DNA of 64,000 nt from Candidatus Chlorobium masyuteum (GTDB lineage: Bacteria > Bacteroidota > Chlorobiia > Chlorobiales > Chlorobiaceae): positions 372,001 to 436,000 of the forward strand of contig NZ_JAAORA010000001.1 in the NCBI RefSeq assembly GCF_011601315.1, read 5' to 3'. Within the stretch, counting starts at the first letter, position 1, and every line of letters starts with the position of its first letter. Below, one piece after another: positions 1-11,936 of this stretch. The notes beneath the pieces were generated by a model. The model did not search any database. It was given only the letters and a program-made list of their open reading frames with translations, and had not been told where the DNA came from. Made by a program: the position numbers and the translations under genes.

Positions 1-3028
<3,028 letters not shown>

Positions 3029-3032
<4 letters not shown>

Positions 3033-3754
3033 ACCTGAATCGGCTTCCCGGCTGACGCTCTGAGCAGACGGTCACTTTCGATGTTTCCGTCAACAAGATG
3101 GATGCGCCGCCCTGCACGGTTGGCAAACTCCTCATCGTGGGTCACAACAATAATGGTCTGACTTAACTCCCGGTTCAACCGGTCAAAAAGCTGGTAGACA
3201 TTGTCTGCTGATCGGGAATCAAGGTTACCGGTCGGTTCATCACCAAGAAGCACTTTTGGTTCGTTGGCCAGAGCCCTTGCAATGGCAACACGCTGCTGCT
3301 GACCGCCGGATAGCTGGCTTGGCTTGTTGGTATATTTGTTCTGGAGCTCCACCATATCAAGAAGCTGCATTGCCCGCTCCCTGATCTCCTTTCGGCTGCG
3401 ACGGCCATTGATCATCATCGGAAGACTCACATTTTCAACGGCATTGAACTCGGGCAACAGAAAATGAAACTGGTAGATAAACCCTATTTTTTCATTCCGG
3501 ATCCGGGTCATCTCCGATTCACTCTTTTGGGTAATCTCCTCTCCGTCAAGCCAGACTGTACCGAATGTCGGTTTGTCAAGCCCGCCCATCATGTAGAGCA
3601 GTGTCGATTTGCCGGAACCCGATGGACCGGTGATAGCGATAAACTCTCCCTTCAGAATCTCAAGCGAAAGGTTTGGAATGATGGTCTGGCGAATATCTTT
3701 GGAGAGTTCGAGTTCCCGGCGGATGTTTTCAAGCCGGAGTATGGTTTCAGCCAT
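3029..3754 (-). CDS. lolD: LolD-like ABC transporter ATP-binding protein
   Basis: A 241-aa ATPase subunit of the LolD/MacB/FtsE class of ABC transporters, which in LolCDE drives release of lipoproteins from the inner membrane. Walker A is GPSGSGKS at residues 43-50, the signature is [15 protein letters not shown] near 150, and Walker B is [12 protein letters not shown] followed by the H-loop VTHDEEFA. The Q-loop [17 protein letters not shown] is typical of LolD. No LolC/E permease is encoded next to it, so the partner must be elsewhere. The stop overlaps the start of the downstream cyclase. LolD is favoured, but another member of this ABC subclass is possible. Confidence 0.85.
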
Positions 3755-4169
3755 CAGATGCCACCTTCATTGTTCTGGATTACCGGTCGAGCTGTTGCAA
3801 CCATGCAACTCAGCAGATATACAAAGAATAATATAATAACAAAAAAGCCTCCGAAACAGGCTGCACTATTAAAGAAAAGGAGCAATGGGAGTTGAGGAAG
3901 TGCAACGACGAAGTTGCAGGCACCCTTTCCACCCCTGGATTCAAAATTCATAATCTCCTCATCTTGTCCACCAGTATCCACTCCTGTCCACCATTTTTCC
4001 GTCCACTCAAGTCCACTTGCTCTCCCATGCAGAATCATGTAAAAAACCTGAAAAAAATGGCCGCTATTTTTGCGACATTTATAGTATGGTAAACAAAAAT
4101 CGGAGAAAGCCTGTCCACACTTCTCTCTGAAAGAGCGTGTTACGGAAATAGCGATTAAACAGAATAAAA
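3755..4169. repeat. 415-nt intergenic stretch with degenerate GTCCAC repeats
   Basis: This gap separates lolD and the SDR gene, which are divergent. Between about 3963 and 4020 it carries at least five imperfect repeats of GTCCAC (GTGGAC on the other strand) spaced roughly 10-14 nt apart. A related array lies at 31137-31185. The rest is AT-rich and must hold promoters for both flanking genes. A 140-aa reverse frame crosses it but has repeat-derived composition, and I do not call it. Confidence 0.6.
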
Positions 4170-4907
4170 ATGGCAACCTCAGGCAGAAAAGTATGCTTTA
4201 TGACCGGAGCATCCGGACGACTCGGCAGTGAAATTGCGCTCTCGGTCGCCGGACAGGGTTACACTGTTTTCTTTACCTGGCACTCCTCTGAAGCGGCCGC
4301 TGCCGCGCTGCTTGAAAAGATCCGCTGGATAAGTCCGGAATCGGCTATGGTGCAGTGTGATATGGCAAAAACCGGAGAGATCACCCGTGCTTTTAAAATG
4401 TTCCGAGAGCAGTTCGACCGGCTTGATCTGCTCATTACCAGTGCTTCAAATTTTTTCAGTACCCCGCTGCCTGAAGTGACCGAAGCAGAGTGGGACAGTC
4501 TGGTCGATACCAATCTGAAGGGGACGTTCTTTACCATGCAGGAGGCTGTAAGGATTATGCAGAAACAGCCTTTTGTTTCGCGCATCATAGCCATGACCGA
4601 TATCTCGGCCGAACTGGTCTGGAAAAATTTCGCCCCCTATACGGTATCAAAAGCCGGAATCCGCCATCTGACGAGAATCTTTGCAAAAACATTTGCTCCC
4701 GGTATTCTGGTCAACGCTATAGCACCAGGGACGGTAACCATAAACCCCGACAGGGATATGGACTCCCCTGAGGAGATGATCAGAAAAATACCGCTCAAGC
4801 GGCTCGGTGATCCGCTTGAGATTGTCAAAACCATCATCTTTCTTTTGGAAAACGACTATATCACCGGCCAGACCATCACGGTTGACGGGGGGCGCCTTTT
4901 GCAGTAG
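4170..4907 (+). CDS. SDR-family NAD(P)-dependent oxidoreductase
   Basis: A 245-aa classical short-chain dehydrogenase/reductase. The N-terminal Rossmann loop [12 protein letters not shown] (residues about 12-23) binds the cofactor, the catalytic YTVSKAG (YxxxK, about 156-160) is present, and the C-terminus carries the usual [13 protein letters not shown] motif of FabG-like enzymes. The closest families by eye are FabG/3-oxoacyl-ACP reductases and pteridine reductase-like SDRs. The substrate cannot be read from sequence. The gene is monocistronic by spacing, with 112 nt to the next start. An ATG preceded by an AT-rich leader is the only sensible start. Confidence 0.85.
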   Translation: MATSGRKVCFMTGASGRLGSEIALSVAGQGYTVFFTWHSSEAAAAALLEKIRWISPESAMVQCDMAKTGEITRAFKMFREQFDRLDLLITSASNFFSTPLPEVTEAEWDSLVDTNLKGTFFTMQEAVRIMQKQPFVSRIIAMTDISAELVWKNFAPYTVSKAGIRHLTRIFAKTFAPGILVNAIAPGTVTINPDRDMDSPEEMIRKIPLKRLGDPLEIVKTIIFLLENDYITGQTITVDGGRLLQ

Positions 4908-5019
4908 CCTGCAGAGCCCGCTCCTCCTGAACGATAGAGTGCCGTGCAAAGACTGCAGAGTTTTTATATATTGCTTTAGAATCGTTGTAATGGAATTCAT
5001 CAACTGATTGTACACAATT

Positions 5020-5295
5020 ATGGAACAGGAAGTCCCGGTGACTATACACAGCGGTGAACCGAAAGAACCGGTAAAAACATCGCAGCAGGAGACAAGTATT
5101 CCGGATCAGGTAAAAGAGATCGGTGAAACCCTGTCTGAAATATTTGCCCGACTCAGGGAGAGTGAATCCTACGACAAACTTCTTGAGGGTGTTGAGACAG
5201 CAAAGGAGTATGTCAGAAAATATCCGGCAAAAGCGATGCTCTATACATTGGGAGCCGGTGCCTTTTTCGGGCTCCTCATCAGAAAAAAGCGCTAA
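5020..5295 (+). CDS. Small YqjD/DUF883-like membrane-anchored protein
   Basis: A 91-aa protein starting MEQEVPV. It has a polar, helical N-terminal two thirds, then a single C-terminal hydrophobic segment (AMLYTLGAGAFFGLLI) and a final IRKKR. This layout, with a VRKYPAKAM motif just before the membrane helix, is that of the ElaB/YgaM/YqjD (DUF883) family, whose members attach to the inner membrane and, in E. coli, to ribosomes. It is the first of three tightly linked genes (next start 22 nt away) resembling the YqjD-YqjE-YqjK order. An upstream in-frame TTG at 5008 is less likely as start. Confidence 0.65.
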   Translation: MEQEVPVTIHSGEPKEPVKTSQQETSIPDQVKEIGETLSEIFARLRESESYDKLLEGVETAKEYVRKYPAKAMLYTLGAGAFFGLLIRKKR

Positions 5296-5317
5296 CAGGA
5301 CATTGAACTGAAGGGAT

Positions 5318-5719
5318 ATGATGAACCATGAGGGAGGAAAGCATAAAGAGAGCACGCAGGTGACGCGCAAAAACACCGGAATACATAAGCTCCTGAATGA
5401 GACGGCAGTGTCGACGTATGAAGATGTCATTGATATTGTCGAGGCAAAAATTGAACTGGTCAAGATTGAACTGACCGATAAAATTTCGCTGCTCTCCGCT
5501 GTTGTCATTCTCAGCGTCGTGCTGCTGATCGGCCTTGCCTATCTGATCACAACCCTGGCTCTCCTGGCAGGCGAACTACTCGGGCATACCTGGCTGGGCT
5601 ATCTGCTGGTAAGCCTTATTTTCCTTTCATGCTTTCTGTTTTTTGCAAAAATCAAGCCTCTGCTTTTAAGAAACATGATCCAGAATATTCTCCTATCGGT
5701 CCATGACTACAAAAAATGA
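5318..5719 (+). CDS. Phage-holin-superfamily (YqjE/DUF1469-like) membrane protein
   Basis: A 133-aa protein with a hydrophilic N-terminus, a conserved-looking amphipathic stretch (VIDIVEAKIELVKIELTDKI) and two adjacent transmembrane helices (about residues 60-85 and 92-112) ending in a short cytoplasmic tail. This is the architecture of the YqjE/putative phage holin family III group, which is common in non-phage contexts. An AAGGGA ribosome-binding site lies just upstream. The 3' end overlaps the next gene by 17 nt, so the three-gene module is very likely cotranscribed. Function unknown; possibly envelope stress. Confidence 0.7.
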   Translation: MMNHEGGKHKESTQVTRKNTGIHKLLNETAVSTYEDVIDIVEAKIELVKIELTDKISLLSAVVILSVVLLIGLAYLITTLALLAGELLGHTWLGYLLVSLIFLSCFLFFAKIKPLLLRNMIQNILLSVHDYKK

Positions 5720-6092
5720 ACATCTCTCCGGCATTCAGGCACGCATAGAGGAGCTGCAGAACACGATTACTGAAAAGGAAGCAAAGATAAAAGAGAGAGG
5801 CCGTCAGTTCAAGGATGATCTGGAAGCCGAGCTTTCACCAGTTGAGCTGGTCCGACGCTATCCCTTCAAGGCTGCCGCTACCACCTTTGTTGCAGGTTTT
5901 CTGGTTACAAGAGCTCTAAAGGGCCCGAGAAACTCCCGGAAAACGCTGCCGGCCGACTCCTGTATTGCACAGGAGTCATCTTCATCGCAAAATAGCAGCG
6001 CTCTGGCCGCCATAGGGCTGGACATTCTTCGCTCCGCGAAGGATCTTGGATTTACCTACCTGCAGCGATACATCGACAAAAAAATCAGATAG
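5703..6092 (+). CDS. YqjD-like membrane-associated hypothetical protein
   Basis: A 129-aa protein with an N-terminal predicted coiled coil (IQARIEELQNTITEKEAKIK), the motif SPVELVRRYPFKAAATTFVAGFL, which matches the 'xYPxKA + membrane helix' pattern of the first gene of this cluster, and a C-terminal helical tail ending in KKIR. It overlaps the holin-like gene by 17 nt. The first and third genes therefore look like diverged paralogues flanking a two-helix membrane protein. The exact role is unknown. Confidence 0.65.
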   Translation: MTTKNEHLSGIQARIEELQNTITEKEAKIKERGRQFKDDLEAELSPVELVRRYPFKAAATTFVAGFLVTRALKGPRNSRKTLPADSCIAQESSSSQNSSALAAIGLDILRSAKDLGFTYLQRYIDKKIR

Positions 6093-6144
6093 CCTCATCA
6101 GCAATGGCTTTTCTCTCCAGGCTCACCTCTCCGGCGAGATCTCT

Positions 6145-6185
6145 TCTCATGCTGAAGCTCTGCCTTGCAGAGCTTCAGCATGAGA
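6145..6185. other. Perfect 19-bp inverted repeat (possible terminator)
   Basis: Arms 6145-6163 and 6167-6185 are perfectly complementary over 19 bp with a 3-nt loop. It lies 52 nt after the YqjD/YqjE-like module and about 115 nt before the GH13 gene. There is only a weak T-rich stretch after it (ACTTTTATTT), so it may be a terminator of the module or a cruciform or protein-binding site. The remaining intergenic DNA to 6301 shows nothing else. Confidence 0.7.
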
Positions 6186-6301
6186 ACATGACTTTTATTT
6201 CAGAAATTCCGTACCTTCTGTATTGCCGTACCGGCTTTTCAAAACCACAAAGCTGCGCTATCTCTTAACCAGGCTTAATGCTTTGGCATTGCGTTCCAAC
6301 T

Positions 6302-9300
6302 ATGACAATCAAGCAGAATCCTCCCTTGTTTCAGAATAAAGAGCACTTTTATGTCAACCGGAATGCCAGAGAACTTTTTCATCTGATCGATCCCGAGTTT
6401 CTCTCGCTGCCTGCAGGCGGCAGGGAGAGTTTTATCAAAGCCGAGAAACAGGCGGCAATCATCAATGATTTCCTAAAAAAAAAGAGTGGTGATGGTCTAA
6501 AACCTGTTCTGCCCGCCCAGCTTCATGGCATGAAACTGCTGCACGAGCTGTTTCACTATGTTATGACAAGAGCAATGGCTGCCCGACAGCCGGACCTTCT
6601 GGAAAAGGTCTACAACAACCTTGAGGCGGAACTCTCCAAAACACAATCGGAAGAGTACCTGACCCGCTTTGTCAGCGCGTTTCCTACCCGGGAGATATAC
6701 AGTGCATTCGAAACACCCTCGGAGTGGCTGAACCGCCCCGGAAACAAGGCCGGGGTGCTTGAAGAGTCCTTCCTTGTCTGGCTCAATAACCAGAATCCTG
6801 CCCTTGACCAGTTTTCCGAGCTGTTGACCGACCGTGCGCTGATGAGCGAACAGGCCTACCGGAGGTTGATCGTGACCATGCAGAGTTCAATGAAAGCCAT
6901 GGGGCCGGTAGGCACTGGCAATATGGACCTTGCTGAACTGCTCACCCAGCCGATACGGCATTCTCCGGCCTCTATCCTTGAACAGCTCCGCTATATAAGG
7001 CTCAACTGGAGCGAGCTTCTTGGAGACTCCCCCTTCTGGGAGTTGCTTGACGGTGCCATAGATTTTATCGAGGATGAGGACAAGTACCTCTTTTTTGAAC
7101 AGATAGCCAAAGAGCGTGAAGCAGGAAGAGAGGAGTACTCGTTTGAAAAAGAGGCACACATTCCAAGCTACAGCTCTCTTGATGATGCACCGGCAAATTA
7201 TTCCGCTGACTCATCCTGGATGCCGGAGGTGGTGATGCTTGCAAAAAGCACCTATGTCTGGCTCGACCAGCTCAGCAAAATCTACCGCCAGCCGATCTCG
7301 CGCCTTCAGGATATTCCGGATGCCGAACTTGATGCGATGGCTGACAGAGGATTTACCGCACTCTGGCTTATCGGCCTCTGGCAGCGAAGCCATGCTTCAC
7401 AGAAAATCAAGCAGCTGCATGGCAACCCGGAAGCGAAAGCATCAGCCTATGCTCTTGAAAAATATGATATTTCCGACGATATCGGTGGCTATGAAGGGTA
7501 TCTGAATCTCCGGAACAGAGCCCGCAGCCGCGGCATTCGTCTGGCCAGCGACATGGTTCCCAATCATACGGGAATGGATTCCGAACTGGTGCGCAACTCG
7601 CCGGACTGGTTTCTTTCGGCCGATACACCTCCCTACTACAACTACTCCTACAACGGGCCTAACCTGAGCAGCGACTCCCGTTACGGCATCTACCTTGAAG
7701 ATGGCTACTGGAACCGAACCGATGCAGCTGTAACCTTCAAGCGTGTTGATTATCTGAGCGGCGATACCCGATATATTTACCACGGCAATGACGGTACCAA
7801 TATGCCATGGAATGATACTGCCCAGCTTAACTTTCTCAGCCCGGAGGTTCGTGAAGGTGTCATTCAGCAGATCCTCCACGTGGCAAGGATGTTTCCCATC
7901 ATCCGTTTTGATGCAGCCATGGTGCTGGCAAAACGGCACATCCAGCGTCTCTGGTTTCCCCTTCACGGTCACAGTGCCGGTGTTCCATCGCGCTCCTCCA
8001 ACTCCATGAGCATGGCTGAGTTTGATGCCGCCATACCCGAAGAGTTCTGGCGCGAAGTAGTTGACCGCATCCAGCGTGAAGTACCCGACACCCTTCTGCT
8101 TGCAGAGGCGTTCTGGATGCTTGAAGGCTATTTTGTCCGTACGCTCGGCATGCACCGGGTCTATAACAGCGCCTTCATGCACATGCTGAAAAAGGAGGAT
8201 AATGCCAGTTACCGTTATCTGATCAAGAATACGCTCGAGTTTGACGCAGAGATCCTCAAGCGGTATGTCAACTTCATGAATAATCCTGACGAAGATACCG
8301 CAATTGCGCAGTTCGGCCGGGGTGATAAATATTTCGGAGTATGCGTCATGATGCTGACCATGCCCGGTCTGCCCATGTTCGGTCACGGTCAGGTAGAGGG
8401 TTTTACCGAAAAATACGGGATGGAGTACGCCAGGGCCTATTATGATGAACAGCCGGATGAAAACCTTGTCAGCCGTCACTACAGGGAGATATTTCCCATC
8501 ATGAAAAAGCGTCCGCTTTTTGCCGAGGTGCGAAACTTTTTCCTTTATGATGTCTACTCGCCTGAAGGAGCGGTCAATGAAAATATTTTTGCCTATTCCA
8601 ATCGCCTTGGCAGTGAAAAAGCGCTGGTGATATTCAACAACTGCTTTGAACAGGCTACAGGGTGGGTCAACAGATCGGTCGGCTACCGCCAGCATGATGA
8701 GATCCGCCAAAGCTCACTTGCAGAAGGGCTTGCCCTCAGTTTGGAGGATGGCACCTTTGTGATTTTCAGGGATCATGCCAGTAGCATGGAGTTCATCCGT
8801 TCAAACAGGGAGATTGCCGAGCAGGGCCTTCTGGTTGCACTGAGCGGATACAAATACAATGTATTCGTCGACTTCAGGGAGGTCCGTTCGTCAAAACTGA
8901 TGCCCTACGACAGAGTGGCGCTTGAACTGAACGGAGCGGGAGTGGAATCAATTGATCGTGCGGCACTCACCATGAGCCTCACTCCTCTGCACAGGATCAT
9001 AACAGCAGATCTTGCCGATGAACAGTTTATCCCCCGGAACGAAGCACAACTCTCTGAGGAGACGATTGCGGTGTTTGAAAAAAACCTCACAGCACTGCTT
9101 ACAACCGTTTCGGTACAGTTCAGCGAGCTGATGGAAATACCCGTCATCGCCGATCCCGGAGTGCTTGCTGCAAAAGCAACCGCTCTCTACCGCAAAGCAC
9201 TGGACCTTGCAACCCGGTTACCGCAGCAGGCAGAGTCGAGGAAAATCCGGACAGCACTTGCCCTGATTGAAGAGCATGCATCAGGATACTACACGGTAAT

Positions 9301-9811
9301 CCGTCACTGGATTCTGCTCAATGCTCTGCAGGAGATGCTGCAATCGGCCGGAGTATTGCGGGCGAACATTATCGACGACCTCCTGATAAGCGATGCCCTT
9401 GCTGCACTCTATCCTGAAAAAGGAGTTATCGGGATTCCCGGTAATAACCTGCCCGACCTGCTCTGCTGCCTGCTCACACCGCTGCCCGAGCTTGACCTGC
9501 AAGATCCTGAGGCATGCTTCTTTATCATGCTGAAAAAACTTGCCTCAACTGACAACAGCCATTTTGGCCGGATGCTCCAGTTTGACGAGCGGCATGGAAA
9601 GCAGTGGTTCCGTGAACACCGCTTCAGTGTGCTCACCGCATGGTTCGCTCTGCTGACACTGCTGCAGGAACCGGATCTCCCGGCTGAAGCAGCACGGGAA
9701 GAGCTTGTCGCCGGTTCGATTACCGTGTGGGTAGAAGCAGAAGAGCGTCTTGAGATGCAGGCCTTCCTTGCAGGATATGAGATGGGGGAACTGCTGCGGG
9801 AGAACCCCTGA
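6302..9811 (+). CDS. Large GH13 alpha-amylase-family protein
   Basis: A 1169-aa glycoside hydrolase family 13 protein, much longer than a typical amylase (450-700 aa). An alpha-helical N-terminal region of about 300 residues precedes a (beta/alpha)8 barrel with the family regions DMVPNHTG (about 414), IIRFDAAM with the nucleophile Asp (about 534) and LLAEAFW with the acid/base Glu (about 602). Region IV reads NNPDED (about 660), with Pro where most amylases have His but the Asp kept. A beta-rich segment and a long helical C-terminus follow. No signal peptide is visible, so it is probably cytoplasmic, acting on glycogen or maltodextrin. A start at 6278 is possible; MTIKQNPP at 6302 is preferred by composition. 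The exact reaction is unknown. Confidence 0.8.
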   Translation: MTIKQNPPLFQNKEHFYVNRNARELFHLIDPEFLSLPAGGRESFIKAEKQAAIINDFLKKKSGDGLKPVLPAQLHGMKLLHELFHYVMTRAMAARQPDLLEKVYNNLEAELSKTQSEEYLTRFVSAFPTREIYSAFETPSEWLNRPGNKAGVLEESFLVWLNNQNPALDQFSELLTDRALMSEQAYRRLIVTMQSSMKAMGPVGTGNMDLAELLTQPIRHSPASILEQLRYIRLNWSELLGDSPFWELLDGAIDFIEDEDKYLFFEQIAKEREAGREEYSFEKEAHIPSYSSLDDAPANYSADSSWMPEVVMLAKSTYVWLDQLSKIYRQPISRLQDIPDAELDAMADRGFTALWLIGLWQRSHASQKIKQLHGNPEAKASAYALEKYDISDDIGGYEGYLNLRNRARSRGIRLASDMVPNHTGMDSELVRNSPDWFLSADTPPYYNYSYNGPNLSSDSRYGIYLEDGYWNRTDAAVTFKRVDYLSGDTRYIYHGNDGTNMPWNDTAQLNFLSPEVREGVIQQILHVARMFPIIRFDAAMVLAKRHIQRLWFPLHGHSAGVPSRSSNSMSMAEFDAAIPEEFWREVVDRIQREVPDTLLLAEAFWMLEGYFVRTLGMHRVYNSAFMHMLKKEDNASYRYLIKNTLEFDAEILKRYVNFMNNPDEDTAIAQFGRGDKYFGVCVMMLTMPGLPMFGHGQVEGFTEKYGMEYARAYYDEQPDENLVSRHYREIFPIMKKRPLFAEVRNFFLYDVYSPEGAVNENIFAYSNRLGSEKALVIFNNCFEQATGWVNRSVGYRQHDEIRQSSLAEGLALSLEDGTFVIFRDHASSMEFIRSNREIAEQGLLVALSGYKYNVFVDFREVRSSKLMPYDRVALELNGAGVESIDRAALTMSLTPLHRIITADLADEQFIPRNEAQLSEETIAVFEKNLTALLTTVSVQFSELMEIPVIADPGVLAAKATALYRKALDLATRLPQQAESRKIRTALALIEEHASGYYTVIRHWILLNALQEMLQSAGVLRANIIDDLLISDALAALYPEKGVIGIPGNNLPDLLCCLLTPLPELDLQDPEACFFIMLKKLASTDNSHFGRMLQFDERHGKQWFREHRFSVLTAWFALLTLLQEPDLPAEAAREELVAGSITVWVEAEERLEMQAFLAGYEMGELLRENP

Positions 9812-9857
9812 GCATTGAGCCTCTCTCCCTCACACGCTTCTCGATAGATAGTTGGCA

Positions 9858-9896
9858 AAAAGCGAAAAGCCCGGATGGACCGGGCTTTTCGCTTTT
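9858..9896. terminator. Bidirectional terminator between GH13 gene and petB
   Basis: A perfect 17-bp hairpin has arms 9858-9874 and 9880-9896 and a 5-nt loop. The arms begin with AAAA and end with TTTT, so each strand has a T-run after the stem. It sits between convergent genes and can stop transcription from both sides. Confidence 0.9.
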
Positions 9897-9916
9897 GTAA
9901 TAGAGGATTGTGTCAC

Positions 9917-11179
9917 TTACAGGTTATACTCGGCAAACACACGATAGGTGTTGATAAGCAGAGCTGCAAGGTAGAGAATACCGATAATGGTAAAGACCGG
10001 GCTTTTCTCTTCGCGTGATGCGCGCTTGTCCATAAAGGGAACAAGTGCCCAGAAAATAGCTCCTACCGTGAAGAAGATAATGGCATAGAACTCTCCGTTC
10101 TCAAAGCTGAAATCTTTCAGGAGCAGGAACTGAGCCCAGAAATACCACTCAGGCTTGATACCAAGAGGTGCCGGTGAAAGCGGATCGGCTTTCAGGCCAA
10201 CCTCTCCCGGGAAAACCACGGCAAGATAGATAATCAGAACAAAACCGAGAATCCAGCCGATTGCATCCTTGGCAAGAAAGGTCGGGAAAAACTTCTCATA
10301 GCCTTTAATACGTCCGGACTCCTTGTAACCGATCGGAGCTGAGGTACCAAGCACCTGAACAAGAAGCAGATGGGCTGAAAGCAGAAGCAGTAAAAGACCC
10401 GGAAGCAGCACAACGTGCAGCGAGAACATACGGGTAAGGGTTTCACCGGTAACCTGCTCGCCGCCACGAAGAATGTCGACAAAAAACGCACCGCCGGGAA
10501 CCACTTTGGGTACTTCCGTACCAACCTGTGTGGCAAAATAGGCGATCTCATTCCATGGAAGCAGATACCCGGTAAATCCGAAACCGAGGCAGAGTACAAA
10601 GAGAACAGAACCGCTCAGCCACATCAGCTCACGGGGTTTACGATAGGACTTGAGGAAGAAGGTACTGAACATGTGTATAAATACCGACAGAATCATAAGA
10701 TTGGCCGACCAGGCATGAATCTGGCGGATGAGCCAGCCATAGGAGACCTCTTTCTGGATAAAGACAAATGAAGCATAGGCTTCCGCTTCAGTCGGCTTGT
10801 AGTACTGCAAGAGCAGCAGACCGGTAATGATCTGGATAAGGAAGAAGAAAAGAGTAAGGCCGCCGAAATAGTACCAGAACGAGTGACGGTGCTTGGGAAC
10901 CTCTTTTTTCTTCAGGTAATCAATAACCGGTACAAGAACCTGGAATCGCTCGGCAAACCATGCATTGAAAGAGCAGCAGCGTGAATCCTTGTATGGGTTT
11001 GGGTCCGGACGTTCTACCGGTGGTTTGTAGACTCCGCCTTTCGGGGCTTCCGGCTTTGCGGCGACCGGAGCAGCGGGTTTGGCTGCGCCTGGAACTGCCG
11101 GCTTTGCGGCACCCGGAGCAGCGGGTTTCGGTTTGGCCGGAGCATTTCCTGCCAAAGCGTTCTCATTGTTTTCAGCCAT
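9917..11179 (-). CDS. petB: Cytochrome b of the Chlorobi Rieske/cytochrome b complex
   Basis: A 420-aa membrane cytochrome b that oxidises menaquinol with the Rieske protein encoded just upstream. Visible are the haem-ligand helices ([19 protein letters not shown] and [19 protein letters not shown]), the Qo-site motif PEWYF and about eight membrane segments. The haem half and the subunit-IV-like half are fused in one chain, as in other green sulfur bacteria. The first 55 residues are an unusual Ala/Pro/Lys repeat ([19 protein letters not shown] type) in front of the first amphipathic segment. petB follows petC by 36 nt, so both are cotranscribed. No cytochrome c1 or f gene is nearby, which is as expected for Chlorobi. 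Confidence 0.93.
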   Translation of the reverse strand: MAENNENALAGNAPAKPKPAAPGAAKPAVPGAAKPAAPVAAKPEAPKGGVYKPPVERPDPNPYKDSRCCSFNAWFAERFQVLVPVIDYLKKKEVPKHRHSFWYYFGGLTLFFFLIQIITGLLLLQYYKPTEAEAYASFVFIQKEVSYGWLIRQIHAWSANLMILSVFIHMFSTFFLKSYRKPRELMWLSGSVLFVLCLGFGFTGYLLPWNEIAYFATQVGTEVPKVVPGGAFFVDILRGGEQVTGETLTRMFSLHVVLLPGLLLLLLSAHLLLVQVLGTSAPIGYKESGRIKGYEKFFPTFLAKDAIGWILGFVLIIYLAVVFPGEVGLKADPLSPAPLGIKPEWYFWAQFLLLKDFSFENGEFYAIIFFTVGAIFWALVPFMDKRASREEKSPVFTIIGILYLAALLINTYRVFAEYNL

Positions 11180-11215
11180 ATTTCCTGACTCCGTTGGTTT
11201 TCAATAATTAAAAAG

Positions 11216-11761
11216 TTACGCTTTCGTGACAATCAGATCTTCACCCTCAACCCTGACCTTGAACCGTGGCAGTGGCAGAGGCTGCGGGCCGGAAATGATT
11301 TCACCGGACTCTTTGTATTTTGCTCCATGACAGGGGCAGGCAATAATATTGGCAGCAGTGTCCCAATGCACAAGACAGCCGAGATGTGTGCACACCGCAC
11401 TGGTTGCCGTCAGGTTTCCGTTATTGTTGACAACAAGAACCTTGTCCTTGTTGAACTGATAGATTTTACCGCTGTTTACCGGCACATCGGATGCTTTTCC
11501 AACAACAATTTCATTCTTGCTTGTAGCAGTAGATACGGGAGGAATGAGGAACTTTACCACAGGGTAGAGTGTCGAAACCGCTACGGCGGCACCAATACCC
11601 CCGACCACTTTTCCGAGAAAACTGCGTCGTTCGAAGTCAACCCCTTTCAATCCCTCTTCCCGCGGTTTGCCGGCGGAAATCAACCCGGATGAAGAGGCTG
11701 GAGCACCATCTCCAAGTGTGCCCATTCTTGACGGACTCTTGAAATTACCTTGTTGTGCCAT
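11216..11761 (-). CDS. petC: Rieske iron-sulfur protein
   Basis: A 181-aa Rieske protein carrying the [2Fe-2S] cluster that takes the first electron from menaquinol. Cluster ligands are CTHLGC (residues 124-129) and CPCHG (142-146), followed by the SGPQPLPLP proline loop. The N-terminal RRSFLG (45-50) and adjacent hydrophobic helix VVGGIGAAVAVSTLYPVV form a Tat-type signal anchor, which suggests export of a folded, cofactor-loaded protein. It is the first gene of petCB. The 175 nt upstream to crtC are AT-rich and must contain the operon promoter. Confidence 0.95.
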   Translation of the reverse strand: MAQQGNFKSPSRMGTLGDGAPASSSGLISAGKPREEGLKGVDFERRSFLGKVVGGIGAAVAVSTLYPVVKFLIPPVSTATSKNEIVVGKASDVPVNSGKIYQFNKDKVLVVNNNGNLTATSAVCTHLGCLVHWDTAANIIACPCHGAKYKESGEIISGPQPLPLPRFKVRVEGEDLIVTKA

Positions 11762-11936
11762 TACGATCTATCTCCTTATTAAGAGTATTGTTATAAAATC
11801 AAAAAGGTAAAAACCGCCCGGCGGTTTCATTAATATCCGGCTCTCTCTCTGCCTGCCAGTATGACGCTATACAACAAAAAAGCAGAGTTCAGACCTGACT
11901 CTGCGGGCCTGAATGAAGTGTGAATTTATAATTTTT

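Noticed and set aside
3754-4176. 140-aa minus-strand frame overlapping the lolD start
   Set aside because: Much of it is translated GTGGAC repeat (WTEKWWTGVDTGGQD). There is no ribosome-binding site or family, although its overlap with lolD looks operon-like.
7442-8710. 422-aa minus-strand frame inside the GH13 gene
   Set aside because: It mirrors the GH13 coding frame, has no motif, and its position follows the codon bias of the real gene.
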